Source: Tetraselmis striata
Taxonomy: Eukaryota; Chlorophyta; Chlorodendrophyceae; Chlorodendrales; Chlorodendraceae
Direction of reading: 5' to 3'
Assembly: GCA_006384855.1 (NCBI GenBank)
Contig: VCJN01000911.1
Coordinates: forward strand, 1 to 64,000
DNA: 64,000 nt
Position 1 is the stretch's first letter. Each line of letters begins with the position of its first letter. Position numbers and translations under genes: made by a program. Below the pieces are notes generated by a model. The model was not told the origin of the DNA, searched no databases, and worked only from the letters and a program-made list of their open reading frames with translations. Positions 21,845 to 34,000 of this stretch are shown piece after piece.

Positions 21845-23422
21845 TCACCGCAGCACGGCGCTGCCCGATGTCTGCAGTCACTGCACGCCAAGGCCGGCAG
21901 CAAGCGCCAGACACGCCCTCGCCTATGGGCACCTACGTGGGTGATCTCGTCCGATTCCATCTTGGCACGGAGGGACATGAAGCACCAGGTCAGCAACAGG
22001 CCTGTTGTCACCGCGCCCATTCCGAAGAGCACTTTCAGCTGCGCCCAGTAGCGGTCCCGGTCGCAGCCGGACGCCGTGTCCATGCCCAGCAAGGACGAGC
22101 TCCATTTGTCGATGTTGCAGTACTGCTCCAGTTTGACTGCTTCCCGCGCGGAAGCCTGCATATGTATCGCTCCCACGGCAATGACCCATGTCTGCGCAGC
22201 AAACCACTGTCACTACCCGCAGACTGGTCCCTCAGCGCCGCGGCACGCGTGCAGTGGTTCCTGCGTTTACCTGCAGAGACAGGAAGCCCAGCATTGCGGC
22301 CTTTCTGGCCTGGTAGTCATCCCGGGAGTAGTCCGCAACTGCAGCACCGCCAAGGAGGGGCTGTTCAAGGAACCAAGCAATGGCATATCTGCAAGCGTGC
22401 GACCCAAGTTGGCACAGCGGGCGCGCATGGAAGGCGGCAGCTTCGAGTTGGTTTCGGCAGCGGGCGTACATGTGGCGTAGAACCCAGCGGTGGCGGACGC
22501 GAGCAGCGAGAGGCCCAGCGTGCCGGAAACGAAGCGCGCCGTCACGTCCGCCGCGAGGAAGGGCTCGGCGATGAAGGGCAGGGCAGCAACGACCTGCAGG
22601 CCGAGCATGGTCCAAATGATAATTTTCAGCCAGTTGGCCTTCACGTAGTCCCTCCACGTCCGCCCTGGATCGAGAACTCGAGTGCTGCGCGACCCATGCT
22701 GCCCGCTTTCCTCTTGTGAGGACATCATGAGGTTTACGGACCGCCGAGATGCCTCGTCTCCTGCGCCACGCAAGCAAGGCCTCGGTATCAACTCGCCGAG
22801 ACATTATGCATGGGGTCTGAGGGAGCCAGGGACTGCATATGCGACTCACCTGGACCCTCTTCTGCGGCCGTCGCCCCCCGTTTAAACGACATTTTGCTCA
22901 CGAACATGCTTCCAAAGATGCCAGCCTTGGCTTTGGTGTTCACTTTTTCCATCTGCATCTTGAGGTCGATTCCTGTCTCCTCCAGCTCGCTCCTCAACTC
23001 CTGCAAGCCCCTCCCCCCAAACGGTGCGGCCTCAGCCCATGCAAATACCAAACAAGAAAAAAGAACTACCGCCAGTGGCACGCGCTTTCACAATCCACAC
23101 GCGACGCACCTCGATGGTGTCCTCCAGTGCAAGAAATTGCTCAGCAACCTCATCGAAACGACCATCAACCGCATGCCGCCTGGGTCCACGCATACCACCA
23201 GCAGCAAAAACACAGCGTTCAGTATCCCCCCCCACACCCCCCTCCTGCGTCGGCTGCTCGCACGCCACGCCCCTCGGCACTGGCCGCTAACGCAGAGCTG
23301 GACCAGACGCACCACTCCATCAATGTCGACAGGTCATCGACTCGTGCCTCCAGCGACTTCAGAGAGCTGGCTAAGATAGAGTTTGTCTTGGCCTGCGCCT
23401 CCCAGTTCTTCACGGAAGCCAT
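21845..23422 (-). CDS. Coiled-coil plus multi-pass membrane protein, 7 exons
   Basis: I do not recognise the family. Proposed exons (minus strand) are 23422-23313, 23179-23110, 23000-22850, 22760-22470, about 22388-22271, 22155-21937 and 21871-21845. All introns are GT-AG, and phases agree except at exon 5, whose 5' border is unresolved. The product is about 328 aa. Residues 1-110 are helical and heptad-like (SLKSLEARVDDLSTLME, FDEVAEQFLALEDTIE). Hydrophobic segments follow: LKIIIWTMLGLQVVAALPF, FVSGTLGLSLLASATAG and, near the end, LKVLFGMGAVTTGLLLTWCF. A cytosolic coiled coil with three or four membrane spans is therefore inferred. The layout recalls tetraspanins, but no CCG motif is seen. 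The ATG at 23422 opens the first good exon. Donors are GTGCGT, GTGCGT and GTGAGT. A 335-codon antisense ORF is treated as a shadow. Confidence 0.6.
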
Positions 23423-24282
23423 CGCACCTCCCGGCGCGTGACGCTCGCCCCCCGGAGCTAGACAGCCGTCGCAGCTGCCGGCGGCGGCGTTACGCGATCG
23501 CTCTACAGTGTCGCTACAGCGCGCGTGTCCGCTTCGATATAAGAGATGCTCGCAGGATTAGGCTCCGGTGCCACCCTGCGGGCTGGCCTCGCCTCGTTTC
23601 CTTTTTCAGACCTGCCGCGGTTTCGTTCGCGACATGCGCTTTGCGAGCCGGCCCGCCCAGCACCCACGAAGCTTGCGAGTCCGGCACCCGCGCGCACCCG
23701 AGATTCCAAGCGTTCCAAACGACCCTCTGCTCTCTGTATGCCGGGTGGATTTTAACAGATGTACTTAGCAGCTTTCGCGCCGCGGAGGCAGCAGCGCTGT
23801 GTTTGGCTGAGGTGGGATGATCTGCTATGCTGGCGTTTCGCATGCCGACGATGTGGGCCCCGTATCCGCTCGCCTTGCGCCTGCTACTGAACTTTTTGGT
23901 TACAGGGAGAGCGTCCAGAGAATGCACCTGCTACTCGACTGCCGATGTAGTATAGTCGCTTTAGTCGTGCTGCTGTGATGAGCACCGCTCCGGTACCAGC
24001 ACAGGTGTGAATTACAAAAAGGGCAGTTCCCCAGAATGAGCACCGCTACCAGGTACAAGATGAATTTAATGTACCTGTACTGAGGTACGGTCACGTACCG
24101 CCGGCGGAATACTCGTACTACAGGCACGCGCGGGCGGCTTATTACGACTGCTCGCGTACCGCCGTACCCTAGCAGTACAGGCGGTAGGGCAAGGATGATG
24201 CGTATAGGTTGCAGCTGTCTAAACTAGGGCACTTGTTCCTACTGCGGCACGCGCGTAGCGCGCCCAGCAGCAGCGCGCCGTA
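23423..24282. promoter_or_regulatory. Upstream region of the membrane-protein gene
   Basis: The membrane-protein gene reads left from 23422 and TOM20 reads right from 25465, so 23423-25464 is a shared divergent intergenic region. This part contains repeated GGTACC/GTACCG motifs at about 23990-24180. I see no TATA box placed convincingly. Confidence 0.3.
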
Positions 24283-24826
24283 CACTACGCTTCAAAATAA
24301 ATGGCAAACCCTACTTTGGGTAGGGTCTGTGCTCACGCGCAATCGAAGGGCGTGGCGCCAATCCTAATATGGGGGTGTGTTGGGTGGGGGTGCTGGCTAC
24401 AACCCCCATATTTTAGATTGAATTGATTTGGCCGTGTACATTGCGGTGTATGCAGATGTAAACACGAGGCACGAATTTCGCACATCTCGAGTTTACATTA
24501 GCAAAAATATTCAGAAAAATATTCCTACGCGCAGTACATGAGGAGTCTTTTGCATGGGTATATAGCACTAGACTGCCCATAGATGTGCTCGCATGGTACC
24601 GCGAGTGATCCCGCATCGCGCCTTCCAACCGCTCATAATGCCCATGTACATCAGCGTCACACAAGTGCACGAGGCACGTACTCGTGTAGGCGGCAAATTG
24701 TTTTGTAATAAGCATGCGCACTTTTTGGCAACCGCTTCATATGGTAGCGCGCTACTAGCTCTACACGGTGGGGAAAGCACGGCAACTTAAAAAAACCGAA
24801 TTCGGCATTAATTTTGAAGCGTAGTG
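24283..24826. mobile_element. Non-autonomous TIR element, copy 2 (544 bp)
   Basis: The ends are CACTACGCTTCAAAAT (24283-24298) and the perfect complement at 24811-24826. The body matches 1435-2508 closely but lacks the 297-bp hAT MITE and about 190 further bases. It is therefore the empty-site reference for that insertion. It carries no ORF of its own. It sits between the divergent membrane-protein and TOM20 genes and could influence either promoter. Confidence 0.8.
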
Positions 24827-25464
24827 TCGTTGATTCCTTTGTTGTTGGTGCTGCGCCGGCCGCCGGTCGACCGCCCGGGGTTCTGCTGATCGCTTCGCGT
24901 GGCAGACGACGCGACGGCCAACCCCTTCGTCCCCCGACGGCCGGCAGGTCTTCCTCGATGAGCCTTCAACCACCGTGAGCAAGTGAGCCTAGGGGTTACA
25001 GCAAGCGCCCAATACGCCCCAGCTGCTCCACACCGTCAGCAAACACCTGGCAGACTCGGACTGCGATCTAAGCAAGACAGACAGGTATATTCCTCTCGCT
25101 ATACGAGTACCAGCGCAGGTACGTACCTGTACAAGTTCCGTCCGGCGGCGCGAATCCAAGCGGCTCGGCGCTCGTCAGCACAGTGCCCCCTGCCCCCTGC
25201 CCACCCGGCCTCCCGCCTACCGCCCCTATCGCCAATGAACCAGCCCCACCCGGATCGAACACCCCACCTTGAATGCCCGGAAAGCGTATTCGTGCCTCTC
25301 CCGGGGGGTCACGCGCCGCGGGCAACCGCGACTGTAGGCACGCGTCGACTGCGAGATCCCGGCGGATTGCGCGGCCACACCCTGATCGCCTGATCGCTGT
25401 ATATTGTCGGAACACCGCCTGATCGCCTGGCCTGCCCCGCTGTGCGTCACAGGCCGTGGGCAAT

Positions 25465-27867
25465 ATGGAGGGGATGCAGCGCGAGGACCTGGAAAGGTGC
25501 CCCCCCCCCCCCCCCCCCCCCCGCTTGCAGCACCACCCCGCCAGGCAGCTGCGCCACTCCGTCGGGGGTGGAGCGTCGTAGCGGGTGGCGACACACAGCT
25601 CACCAGGCGGACCCGCCGTGGCTGCTCGCAGGATGCTTTTCTTCGAGGAGGCAAAGAAGCAGGCGGAGGCTGACGTCAAGAAGGACCCTGCAAATGGCCA
25701 GGTGGGCGCACCCCCCCCCCCCCCCCCCCCCCCCGGGGGGGCCGGCAGGTATTCATTGGCTGACACGGCACGCCGTCCTGCTGATGCTGTGCAGGCGCTC
25801 ACCAGGTGGGGCGGGTCCCTCCTGGAGCTGGCCCACTTCCGGCAGGGCGCGGAGGCCTATGAGATGATCGAGCAGGTGCGCGGCTGCGGCACAGCAGAGG
25901 CAGGGGAGCGGACGGCCGCCCGGTGATTGCGGGTGCTTGGCCGAGTGGGCAGCGTTGGGCATGCGGAATCGTCGCACCTAAGTATCGAGGCCGCCAGACC
26001 ATCCATGTCAATCGTTGCCGGCTAGGTCCCCATTCCGCCGCTTGCTCTTTCTTCTCTGCGCATCCCATCGCGTGTGGGAGGAGAGTTGGCTTTTTGCAGT
26101 ACCCTGGAGTCGGGGCCGGCTTTTTGGGGCGCAGCGCCCCGCAGCTCCCCGCACGCCGTAACGCCCCTTCTACCCTGCCCACCCGGTCCAGGCGGTGGAG
26201 AAGTTCCAGGCCGCGCTGAAGCTGAACCCGAAGAAGCACGACGCGCTGTGGTGCCTCGGCAACGCGTTCACCTCCCAGGGTTTCCTCAACACCGACTCGG
26301 CCAGGGCGCAGTCCTTCTTCGACCAGGCGGCCGACTGCTTCAGGAAGGCGCTCGCCGAGGCACGGCCACATGCACCCCCCCCCCCCCCCCCCCCCCTCTC
26401 TCTCTCCCATCATTGACCCCCCTCTGCCTCCATTCCAACTCCGTGCCTGTGCGTCCAGCTTGCGGCTGCCTCACTGCATGCGGCTGTGCTTTCGTGCAGG
26501 AGCCCACCAACGATGTTTACAAGAAGGCGCTGGACATGACGTCCAAGGTGGGGCCCAGCCCTCTGAACTTCTCCCCCCCCCCCCCCCCCCCCCTCTCCCC
26601 CTCTTGTTGCCCCCCTCCGCTCCCCCACCGCACGCAACAGACACTCGCAGACAGCGATATGCACCCACGGTGCGCTGCGCCACTTGCGGCTACCTGGCTG
26701 GTGGGGCATTGCCTCTGATGCGCTGCCCGGTGTCGGCGGATCGCCGCAGGCTCCGCAACTGCACGCCGAGCTGCAGAAGCAGCTCCAGACGCAGCAGATC
26801 GTCCAGGTGCGCGCCGGCCCGCCGCCTGTGCCCGCCCCCCATTTTGCCCTCCGCGGGGACCGGCTGGCCTGATCCCCCGGAGTGGGCTCCATGCCCCGGC
26901 TGAGGGCGGCGCCGGTCCGCTGTGCGCCTGCGGGTGCAGCAGGCGCAGGGTGGGGGCGGCCAGGGCGCGGCTGCGGGCGCCAAGAAGGAGGCCGGCGGCA
27001 GCGACTTTTGGTGGGCAGATCCCCCCCACCCGTCAGCCCTCTCATCCTCCCGCAGGGCGCTTCACATCGGGTTTTTACAGGTCTAAAACCCTATAAACCT
27101 AAAACCCTAGAAACCCTAGAAACCTTAGAATGTTGATTCCTCGTTGAGGTCGCCAGCGCATGAAAAGAGCTGAGCCAGCGTCAGGGAGGGAGCCTGGGCG
27201 CTGTGAGGGGACAGAAGGGGGATTGGGGAGGGAGGGGGGAGAGGGGGATTGGGGAGGGAGGGGGGAGAGGGTGACAGCGTTGTTCCGCAAGTTGCGGGTT
27301 GTGATGCCGACCGCACCTGCGGCACTGACCACACTGATTATTCAGTCATCATCGCCCACGTGGGCAACAGCTGCGTCGGCTGGGGCTGAGGCGAACCACG
27401 GCTGAGAGGGGGCACAGTGCCCAGTACGCAGAGGGAGACGGCTGTGTGCGCCGCTGTACCTTCGTATGCGTGCGCGCGCGTGTGTGTGTCTGTGTGTGTG
27501 TGTGTGTGTGTATCTAGGATCTAGGGTGGAGCGATAGAGGTGTAAGGGGTGATGAGTAAGGATGGGAGGGCAGGTGATAGGTAAGCTCAGTAGCATCTCT
27601 AAGGATATGCTCCACTACACCACGCTGCCCCCGCCCCCCTTCCCTCGTGGAAGCCGCTTTGAGTCGCCGTGGCTCTTTCCATTGGCGGTCGTACTGCAGA
27701 CTCACCCGGGCCATGGTCTCTCACATGTACCCCCCCCCCCCCCCCCCCCCCCCCCCCGCCCCCCCCTTTCATGCCGCAGGTATGACGTTGGCGGCTGGGC
27801 CATCTTTGTGTCCCTGGTCATCGGCATGTTCAGCATGGCCAAGCCGGCCGCGCCGGCCACGCAGTGA
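25465..27867 (+). CDS. TOM20: Mitochondrial import receptor subunit TOM20, plant type
   Basis: TOM20 is a receptor of the outer-membrane TOM complex that binds presequences of cytosolic precursors. Exons are 25465-25496, 25632-25701, 25795-25875, 26192-26359, 26500-26547, 26750-26806, 26940-27010 and 27780-27867. All phases agree and give 204 aa, about the usual size. Family hallmarks are the N-terminal FFEEAKKQAEADVKKDP, then LTRWGGSLLELAHF (residues 35-50), and the TPR-like KFQAALKLNPKKHDALWCLG (65-90). The C-terminal anchor is YDVGGWAIFVSLVIGMF (177-193). A C-terminal tail anchor is the plant arrangement; animal and fungal TOM20 are N-anchored. A Gly/Gln/Ala linker precedes the anchor. Intron 4 appears to be GC-AG (GAG|GCACGG). 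Five of seven introns contain poly-C of at least 16 nt. Confidence 0.95.
25497..25631 (+). other. TOM20 intron 1 with donor-adjacent poly-C
   Basis: The donor is GTG followed at once by about 22 C residues, leaving almost no room for a normal GTRAGT consensus. The acceptor is CTGCTCGCAG. Reading phase 2 is kept across the intron (codon AG|G). Confidence 0.9.
27011..27779 (+). other. TOM20 intron 7 with telomere-like, TG and poly-C repeats
   Basis: At 769 nt this is the longest intron of the gene. It holds degenerate plant-telomere-like repeats at about 27080-27130 (AAACCCTATAAACC, AAACCCTAGAAACC). It also has two GGGGAGGGAGGGGGGAGAGG blocks near 27220-27265, a TG microsatellite at about 27480-27510 and a poly-C run at about 27730-27757 in the polypyrimidine position. 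The phase-2 junction TG|G encodes the Trp before the membrane anchor. Confidence 0.85.
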
Positions 27868-27956
27868 GCTGGGCTGGCACAAGGGGGGGGGGGGGGGGGA
27901 CCCAGCGCAACCTGCGCTTCGGTTGCGCCTAGCAGACAGAGAGGGTTGCGAGTGCA

Positions 27957-27961
27957 TGTAA
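27957..27961 (+). terminator. TGTAA polyadenylation signal candidate for TOM20
   Basis: GCATGTAA lies about 90 nt after the TOM20 stop, a normal 3'-UTR distance for green algae. It shares the octamer with the site after the membrane-protein gene. Confidence 0.55.
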
Positions 27962-29819
27962 GTATGCCCGGGCGGCCTGCAGCTGACCGCGCAGCCCTCC
28001 GCATGGCGGTGCGGCTCTGGCTGGTGCGGCGCCTTCGCTTCCACCCCCTGTGCGATGCCCTCACCATCGCACACCCAGCTGCCTGCCCCGCTTCCGTGCG
28101 TACAGTCTGGAAGCACACCCTGGGCATGATTGTCGGAGTATAGATATATGAAAATACAGTATAATCAAGCACCGGATTGTTGCCGCGATGAGGTATACGA
28201 TGGCGGGGCACAGACATGACCTAATGCATCATCATCATCAGCACCCGCCCCAATAAACGGAGCTTTCCCCTGCCATGTGATGTAGAGACGTCTTATTGTC
28301 GCAGTATCAATATGAGTTCGTCATCAACAATCGTCGGATCACAGTGCTCGTACTTGTTCCAATTTACCACGGGTTGTTGTACTCGTCGACGACACAGGTA
28401 CCAGTACTACCCGACTTACGACTAAAATACCATACTCTCATCCACGTACCTGTACAGATATGCTCGTATATATATACACCCCTACACATAAGTTTGGGGT
28501 CCCTTTTCGGCAGTCTCAAGACTTCAGAAGTCTAGGGTACCTGAACGTAGGGCATATGAGATGAAACCCTGGAATCTTAGAGGGTTTTATAAAACCTGCA
28601 TGACGAGTGGCTCAGACCGAGGCTTAAAGACCTTTGACTAGGGAATCACGCTGCACTTGGTGCGTGGATATGCGTCGCCTGCAACTGCACCAAAACCGGG
28701 GTCGGTATCACGCACACGCCGACGCGCGTGAATAGACAACCAAACGGCGGGATGGCCATGAACGCGTGAGGAAACACATTGGCGAGGGGCTCGGGTGCAT
28801 TTGGTTGGGGTGCAGCCGTGTGGGCGGCGGCCAGTACAGGTCGCGTTGCGATACTGGCGTGGCATCAGTGTCGGCCACGCGCAGCAACACCCCCTTCGCT
28901 TTAAAACGCTATAACTTCTCAGGGTTTGCTCGGAAAATTGTTTTAAAAATACCACGCGATTCCTCGTTCAAATCTGCGTCGAAACCAATCTTTCAAAATC
29001 CAAAATTCGATTTTTTGGGGCCCCGGAAAAAAATCCCCAAAGATGATCATCCAAGTTGCCCCTCACTGCCTTGTGTGCCCACCCATGTCGGGCGCGTGGC
29101 TTTGCGCCAAGTGCGTGTCTAAGCCCCATACTCGGCTGTGCGAGAGCGTTATGTGTGTGGATGACCACGAATCACCAACACTTGGCATGTGCCGCCTCCT
29201 AGCGATACACACATCTACCAGCCAAAATGCCATTTTCCACAGCATTTTTCAAGGAATTTCACATTAATTAAAGTCCACGCCCCTACCGCGCCACCCCGCC
29301 CACGAAACGGTGCAACTGGTATTCCACCACGCGCCCCCATAGTAGAGCATTGCCCTGCACCAAGGGGGCCATCGAGCGCCTCTCCTACGTGCGTTCGCCA
29401 CAGAAACAGCAGCATTTTCACCCCGAAACTGCTCCCCACAGTGGCCAACTTGTCGTTGGGGTGTCACGTCGTGCCTATAGCGACATGCTTTCAGTGGCCT
29501 ACACGCACGGTGTGTGCAACTTATGCCAAGGGCCGTATCCACCGAGTTTGGTGCGACGAGTGCCGCAATTTCCATAGGTTTGGACGGTTGGCGCAACCCA
29601 CAACTTTCTGGCGCCAACGCATCATGCACTGATTTCGCGTTTTTGAAAGGGCGCCCACAAATGGTCGTGTTGTCGCGCGGGTGGGTATAAAGCTCACAAT
29701 AGGCGTTCGCCCGAACTATTCCCACTGTAGTTAGCATGTATGCACATGCAGCCGGCGTTATCCTCGCCCATGCATGCGCTTTGCGATCGAAAATGCAAAA
29801 CCCGGACTTATGTGGAGGG

Positions 29820-29880
29820 GTGTATATATATACACATATATGTATATTTATATATATATTTATATATAAGATATATAAAT
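29820..29880. repeat. AT-rich (TA)n microsatellite
   Basis: About 60 nt of TATATA with short interruptions, flanked by unremarkable sequence. Confidence 0.85.
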
Positions 29881-30544
29881 GGCAAACCCGATAGTACTAC
29901 ATGTTGACCTGTGGACCGCTTTGAGACCGGGGGTTATTATGATGGCCTAATAAAAGGGAAGGATTGGGATGTTTTGAAACGGGTAGACCATGGAGCGAGT
30001 TGGGTGTATTTTCATGGATGCTCGGTGCATGCCGGCTTCAGCCACATAACTGCCGTCTCACGTACGTATCAGGTCGGGGCATGTCTTGTGCCATTGTTGT
30101 ATTGTGGGAGGTTGTGCTGCACCGCGGTGCATTGTTGCACGTGCAGCCGCAGCGGCAACACGGGTTGGTGCTGGTATAAAGCACGTGTGTGCGGTCGCCT
30201 TGGTGCCTGGGTTGATGCCACACACATGTTCAAGCGTTGGCTGGCAGAGCTCAAATACATGCACCGCCTCATTGCCGGGCCGATGATACCGTCAGCCATC
30301 GCCATTGGGGACAGCGATAGCGCAGGACTCGTGGCCGCATCATGTGCCATGCCGGTCATGAACAAGTCCCGCGCCGGCATGTTATCAGCACCATGAATCA
30401 TGAACCAGCATCAGCGCCGGCATCGTCACGTGGCATTTCATCATGTGCATGTTCCGGTACTGTGCATTGGTTTTGTTGCCAGTACTGGAGGCTTCGTAGG
30501 GCGGAAATTGGGCGGAAATCGGACTTCAGGAGGATCCCAAATTA

Positions 30545-30895
30545 AACGACAACATCCAACGAAATAACACGTGACAGAGCTACGAAAGTGGTGCGAAGCA
30601 GCACCAACGGCAAACGCTCTACGGCTGGCACCAGTTCGTAACTATGCGGGGTCCCGGGGCAGAGGACGCGCGCCTCTAGGAGCGACACCGGCGCCCTTGA
30701 TGGTGCCCTCCACCGCGTCTGCCAGTGCCTTCTAGTGGCACCATGTGTACTGCAGCAGCACGTTGTCCGCCTTTGCACCAAATCAACCGACTACATCCAA
30801 CGAATAACATGCGGCAGAGGGAAGGAGGTGGCCCTAAGCAGCCCTGACGGCAAATGGTATACATCTGGCACGGGTCTGTAACTACGGGTGCGTTG
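30545..30895. repeat. Diverged direct duplication, ~240-bp spacing
   Basis: CGACAACATCCAACGAAATAA at about 30548 recurs as CGACTACATCCAACGAATAA at about 30790. Both continue through shared GCAGAG, GCAGC..ACGGCAAA and GGCAC.GGTCTGTAACTA motifs. Confidence 0.6.
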
Positions 30896-31085
30896 GCGCC
30901 CCGCATGGAGAGAGATCATCGAGTCATCGTGTGAGCGCACTGCGTAGACATGTAGCGCCCGTCGTTGGGTTCGCCGTGGACTTCCGCTGCAGCCCTCCCC
31001 GCCTAACGGGCAGGGTAGCCACGCCACGCACACGTATGGTGATCACGCGGGCGCGCGGGCGGTGCACCGCCCATCGCGTTTGAGG

Positions 31086-34000
31086 CTACGGCAGGCCGGG
31101 CGCCGCCCCTTGCCGCTGAAGTGTCGTCAGGTTGTCCACTCGCGCAGGCTTGTAGGTATGGGCGCCGGCTAGCATGCGGCTGGTGTAGCTCTGCGCCTGC
31201 TTCGTGCCGAGCAGCCCCCTCTCGCCGAGGGCCACCGTCATCTGCGGCAGGCAGGCGCGCCACAAGGCAGGCTATCAGTCAGCTGCACAGCGCACTGCAT
31301 GTTCTGGAGCATACACACATTTGCCCTCCAACAGTGTACATATAGTGAGGAGCAAAGGACACAACTATTATCAGCAACTTGATGATACGGTTATCATTTA
31401 TATTGCATTCTTCATACACTAGCAGATGACTATGGCATTTCCCCATCAACATACCGTATGAGGTTCTTGTCTTTCAGTGCAACTTGTATATGTATGGTAC
31501 TGCAGAATATATTTGAGACATAATCATCATTAATTGGAATCAAATTTCGGCATAGAAAAAGATTGCCTTCATTAAAGCTTTCTCAAGCTGCGAGGTGGAC
31601 GTCTTTATCGTCGTATTTGGCGTCGGGACATTTCGCAACCAAAGACGCCATGGTATCAGGGATTCAAGCCATTAATTACATGCACCTGGGACACAGTGAT
31701 TACGTAAAAGAAATACAAAAGTCAGCAGACGTAGCGACTAATACCAGTGATACCGGTCCGCGGGCCTGAAAATAATAATCAAATGTTTTGCTGCCCCGCG
31801 TCGGGGATTCCGTGTGGTATTAGTGGTAAATTCGAAAATGTTTCACCGGTTTTAGTACAGAGTTTGGTCGCGGATGGGGGGGGGGGGGGGGGGTGTCCAA
31901 TAAAATGCGATTCATCCGCAGACAGTTTGTGATTGTACGATACTAAGATATGAGATGCGAAATTCACCGTTTATCCCCCCCCCCCCCCCCCCCCCCCCCC
32001 CGCGCCGGATATGTTTTACTCGAGGTTCAAGTCGGCGTACGATAGAAGTCGAGGTTCTATCGTCTTGCGACTTCACCTTGAAGCGCTGGTCCTTGAACAG
32101 GTGCTCGTCGGTGAAGCCGTTGGCGCAGGCAAAGACGGCGGGCGAGGAGCTGTCCTCCGCCGCTGAGGACGAGGTCGGCTGCAGCAGGCGCGCCGGGTCG
32201 CGCTCCGCGTCCACGGCCACCTGCGCCCGCAGCGCATCCAGCCGGCGCTCCTGCTCCGCGCGCTCCCGCTCCTGCTCATGCTGCTTGCGCTGCGCCGGCC
32301 AGCGCAGGCGAGACGCGTCAGACAGCCCGGCCGCGGACTGAAGCCCCGGCCCCCGGCTCCGTCGGTGTCGATGCGATGCGGGGCGCGCAGACACGCCCTT
32401 TAAACAGCGTTTTGGCCGATGCAGCCACTGTCAACTCATCCAAGAGCCCGTCTAAACCGGTACCGGTATGAGCAGTAGCCCTGAAGCAAATTCAGGCTAC
32501 CATGACAGGATCCGACCCACTTCCAACTTTTTACGTACGATCAACAACGGAACCCACTGTTACTTACGAAGTGCGGCAAAACATCAGTCGATCGATACAT
32601 GTTGCACCCGCTCCCGCTCCCCTCGACTCGGATGTCTAGGGGGCCGGCCCTCTGTGACCCTGTGCATGAAGTCTAGATGGACGCCCGCCGGAAAACGAGA
32701 AGAAATGAATTAAGAATGGAACCGATGCCAATGGGATCAGGTTCCCAAAGCCGTTGCCATCAACCACCACCATGTTTAAGCACTTGTCACGTACCGTAGT
32801 ATCCTCGCTATATATCGAGGTGTCTACCTAATCTCAACAAACCGCACTTTTTGGGGAATACATCAGAATACGCAGCGCGTGTCTTATTCGATAAAGCGAA
32901 CCGGTCTTCATTCTTGTATCACCCCCGGATCCACGATAAATGGCACATTTCGGACGGGACTGTTATTCGAATCTGGCCACCCTCCAAGGGACCTAACATT
33001 ACCGCCGTGCATGTGAGAAACAAACACATGTAGACAATCGACGATAAAACTACGGAGAGGCAAGGAGGAGGAGGGGGGCAATGAGGGAGAGGGAAGGGGT
33101 GTGGATAAGGAGTAGCGAGCGGGCTCAATACCTGAAATAACTAAATTACTTCGAAGATAATTCGGTAAGTATCTTAACAGTTGGGAAAAGGAGTCCCAAG
33201 CACTCCTCCCCCCCCCCCCCCCCCCACCTGCTACATCTTCTCCAACCGGGCCCCGCTCACCTCCTGCTCCTCCAGCTTCATCTCCCACAGCACCGCCCGG
33301 TAGTCCACCCGCTCGCGGTTGGCCTCCGCCTGCACGGCCGCGTGCGCTGCCTCGCCGGCCGCCCGGGCCGCCGCCTCCTCCCGCTCCCCCTCCGCCAGCC
33401 GCATGTTCTCCTCCCTGCGCACCAACCGGTCCCCACGATCAGCCGCCATCATCCGCGGCCTGCACAGCAGATGGACAAGGCATTCCAATGCCAAACCATG
33501 GCAGGCAACTCCACCCCCCTTATCGGACCAGAACTTTGCCATCCCTATGTCACCCACTACCAGGTGGGCACTGACACCCGCGCCGGTTGGGCTGGGTGGG
33601 CGTCAACACATGAGCCGGGGGCATTGAGGGTAACGATTGGACATGCGCATGGCGGCAATGGCTGCAGGGCATGCCGCACGGGGAGACACTGTGCGCCAGA
33701 GTGGCTGGACCGCCAGTAGTGGGGCCTCTAGAGGCGGCCAACCGGGGCCGGCTACGGCGCATGTGCGCAGACTGGCACATGCAGGTGGGAAATGCAATGC
33801 CGCGATAGGATGATCCCAATACGCACTTCCGGTACGTGTTACCAGCCTGAACCGTCGCTGCTGCCCTTATCATCAACGAGACCAGAGCCACTCTCCTTTA
33901 AGCTACACTTGACATTGTCAAATGACCAGCCGCATGGCGTCCTCCCAGCAGGGCGCTGGCGCGCGCAGCCCGAGCGCACCTGTACTGCGAGATGAGCTGC

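Larger units (their letters stand above)
27962..31085. other. Intergenic region, no gene seen
   Basis: The convergent gene ends of TOM20 and CCDC148 flank this stretch. It contains an AT microsatellite (29820-29880) and a diverged duplication (30545-30895). ORFs of 118-157 codons exist near 28766-29737, but they overlap on both strands and match nothing I recognise. Confidence 0.5.

Noticed and set aside
21712..22719. 335-codon plus-strand ORF
   Set aside because: It is antisense to the membrane-protein exons, which show splice sites, phase agreement and hydrophobic segments.
25068..25802. 244-codon minus-strand ORF over TOM20 exons 1-3
   Set aside because: It is a shadow of the TOM20 locus and includes Gly runs from poly-C tracts. 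The sense exons match the family.
28766..29737. Overlapping ORFs of 118-157 codons on both strands
   Set aside because: There is no recognisable motif, no consistent splice structure, and similar length on both strands.
32020..32040. tRNA B-box-like GGTTCAAGTC
   Set aside because: No matching A box or cloverleaf could be placed around it. It lies in a CCDC148 intron next to a homopolymer.
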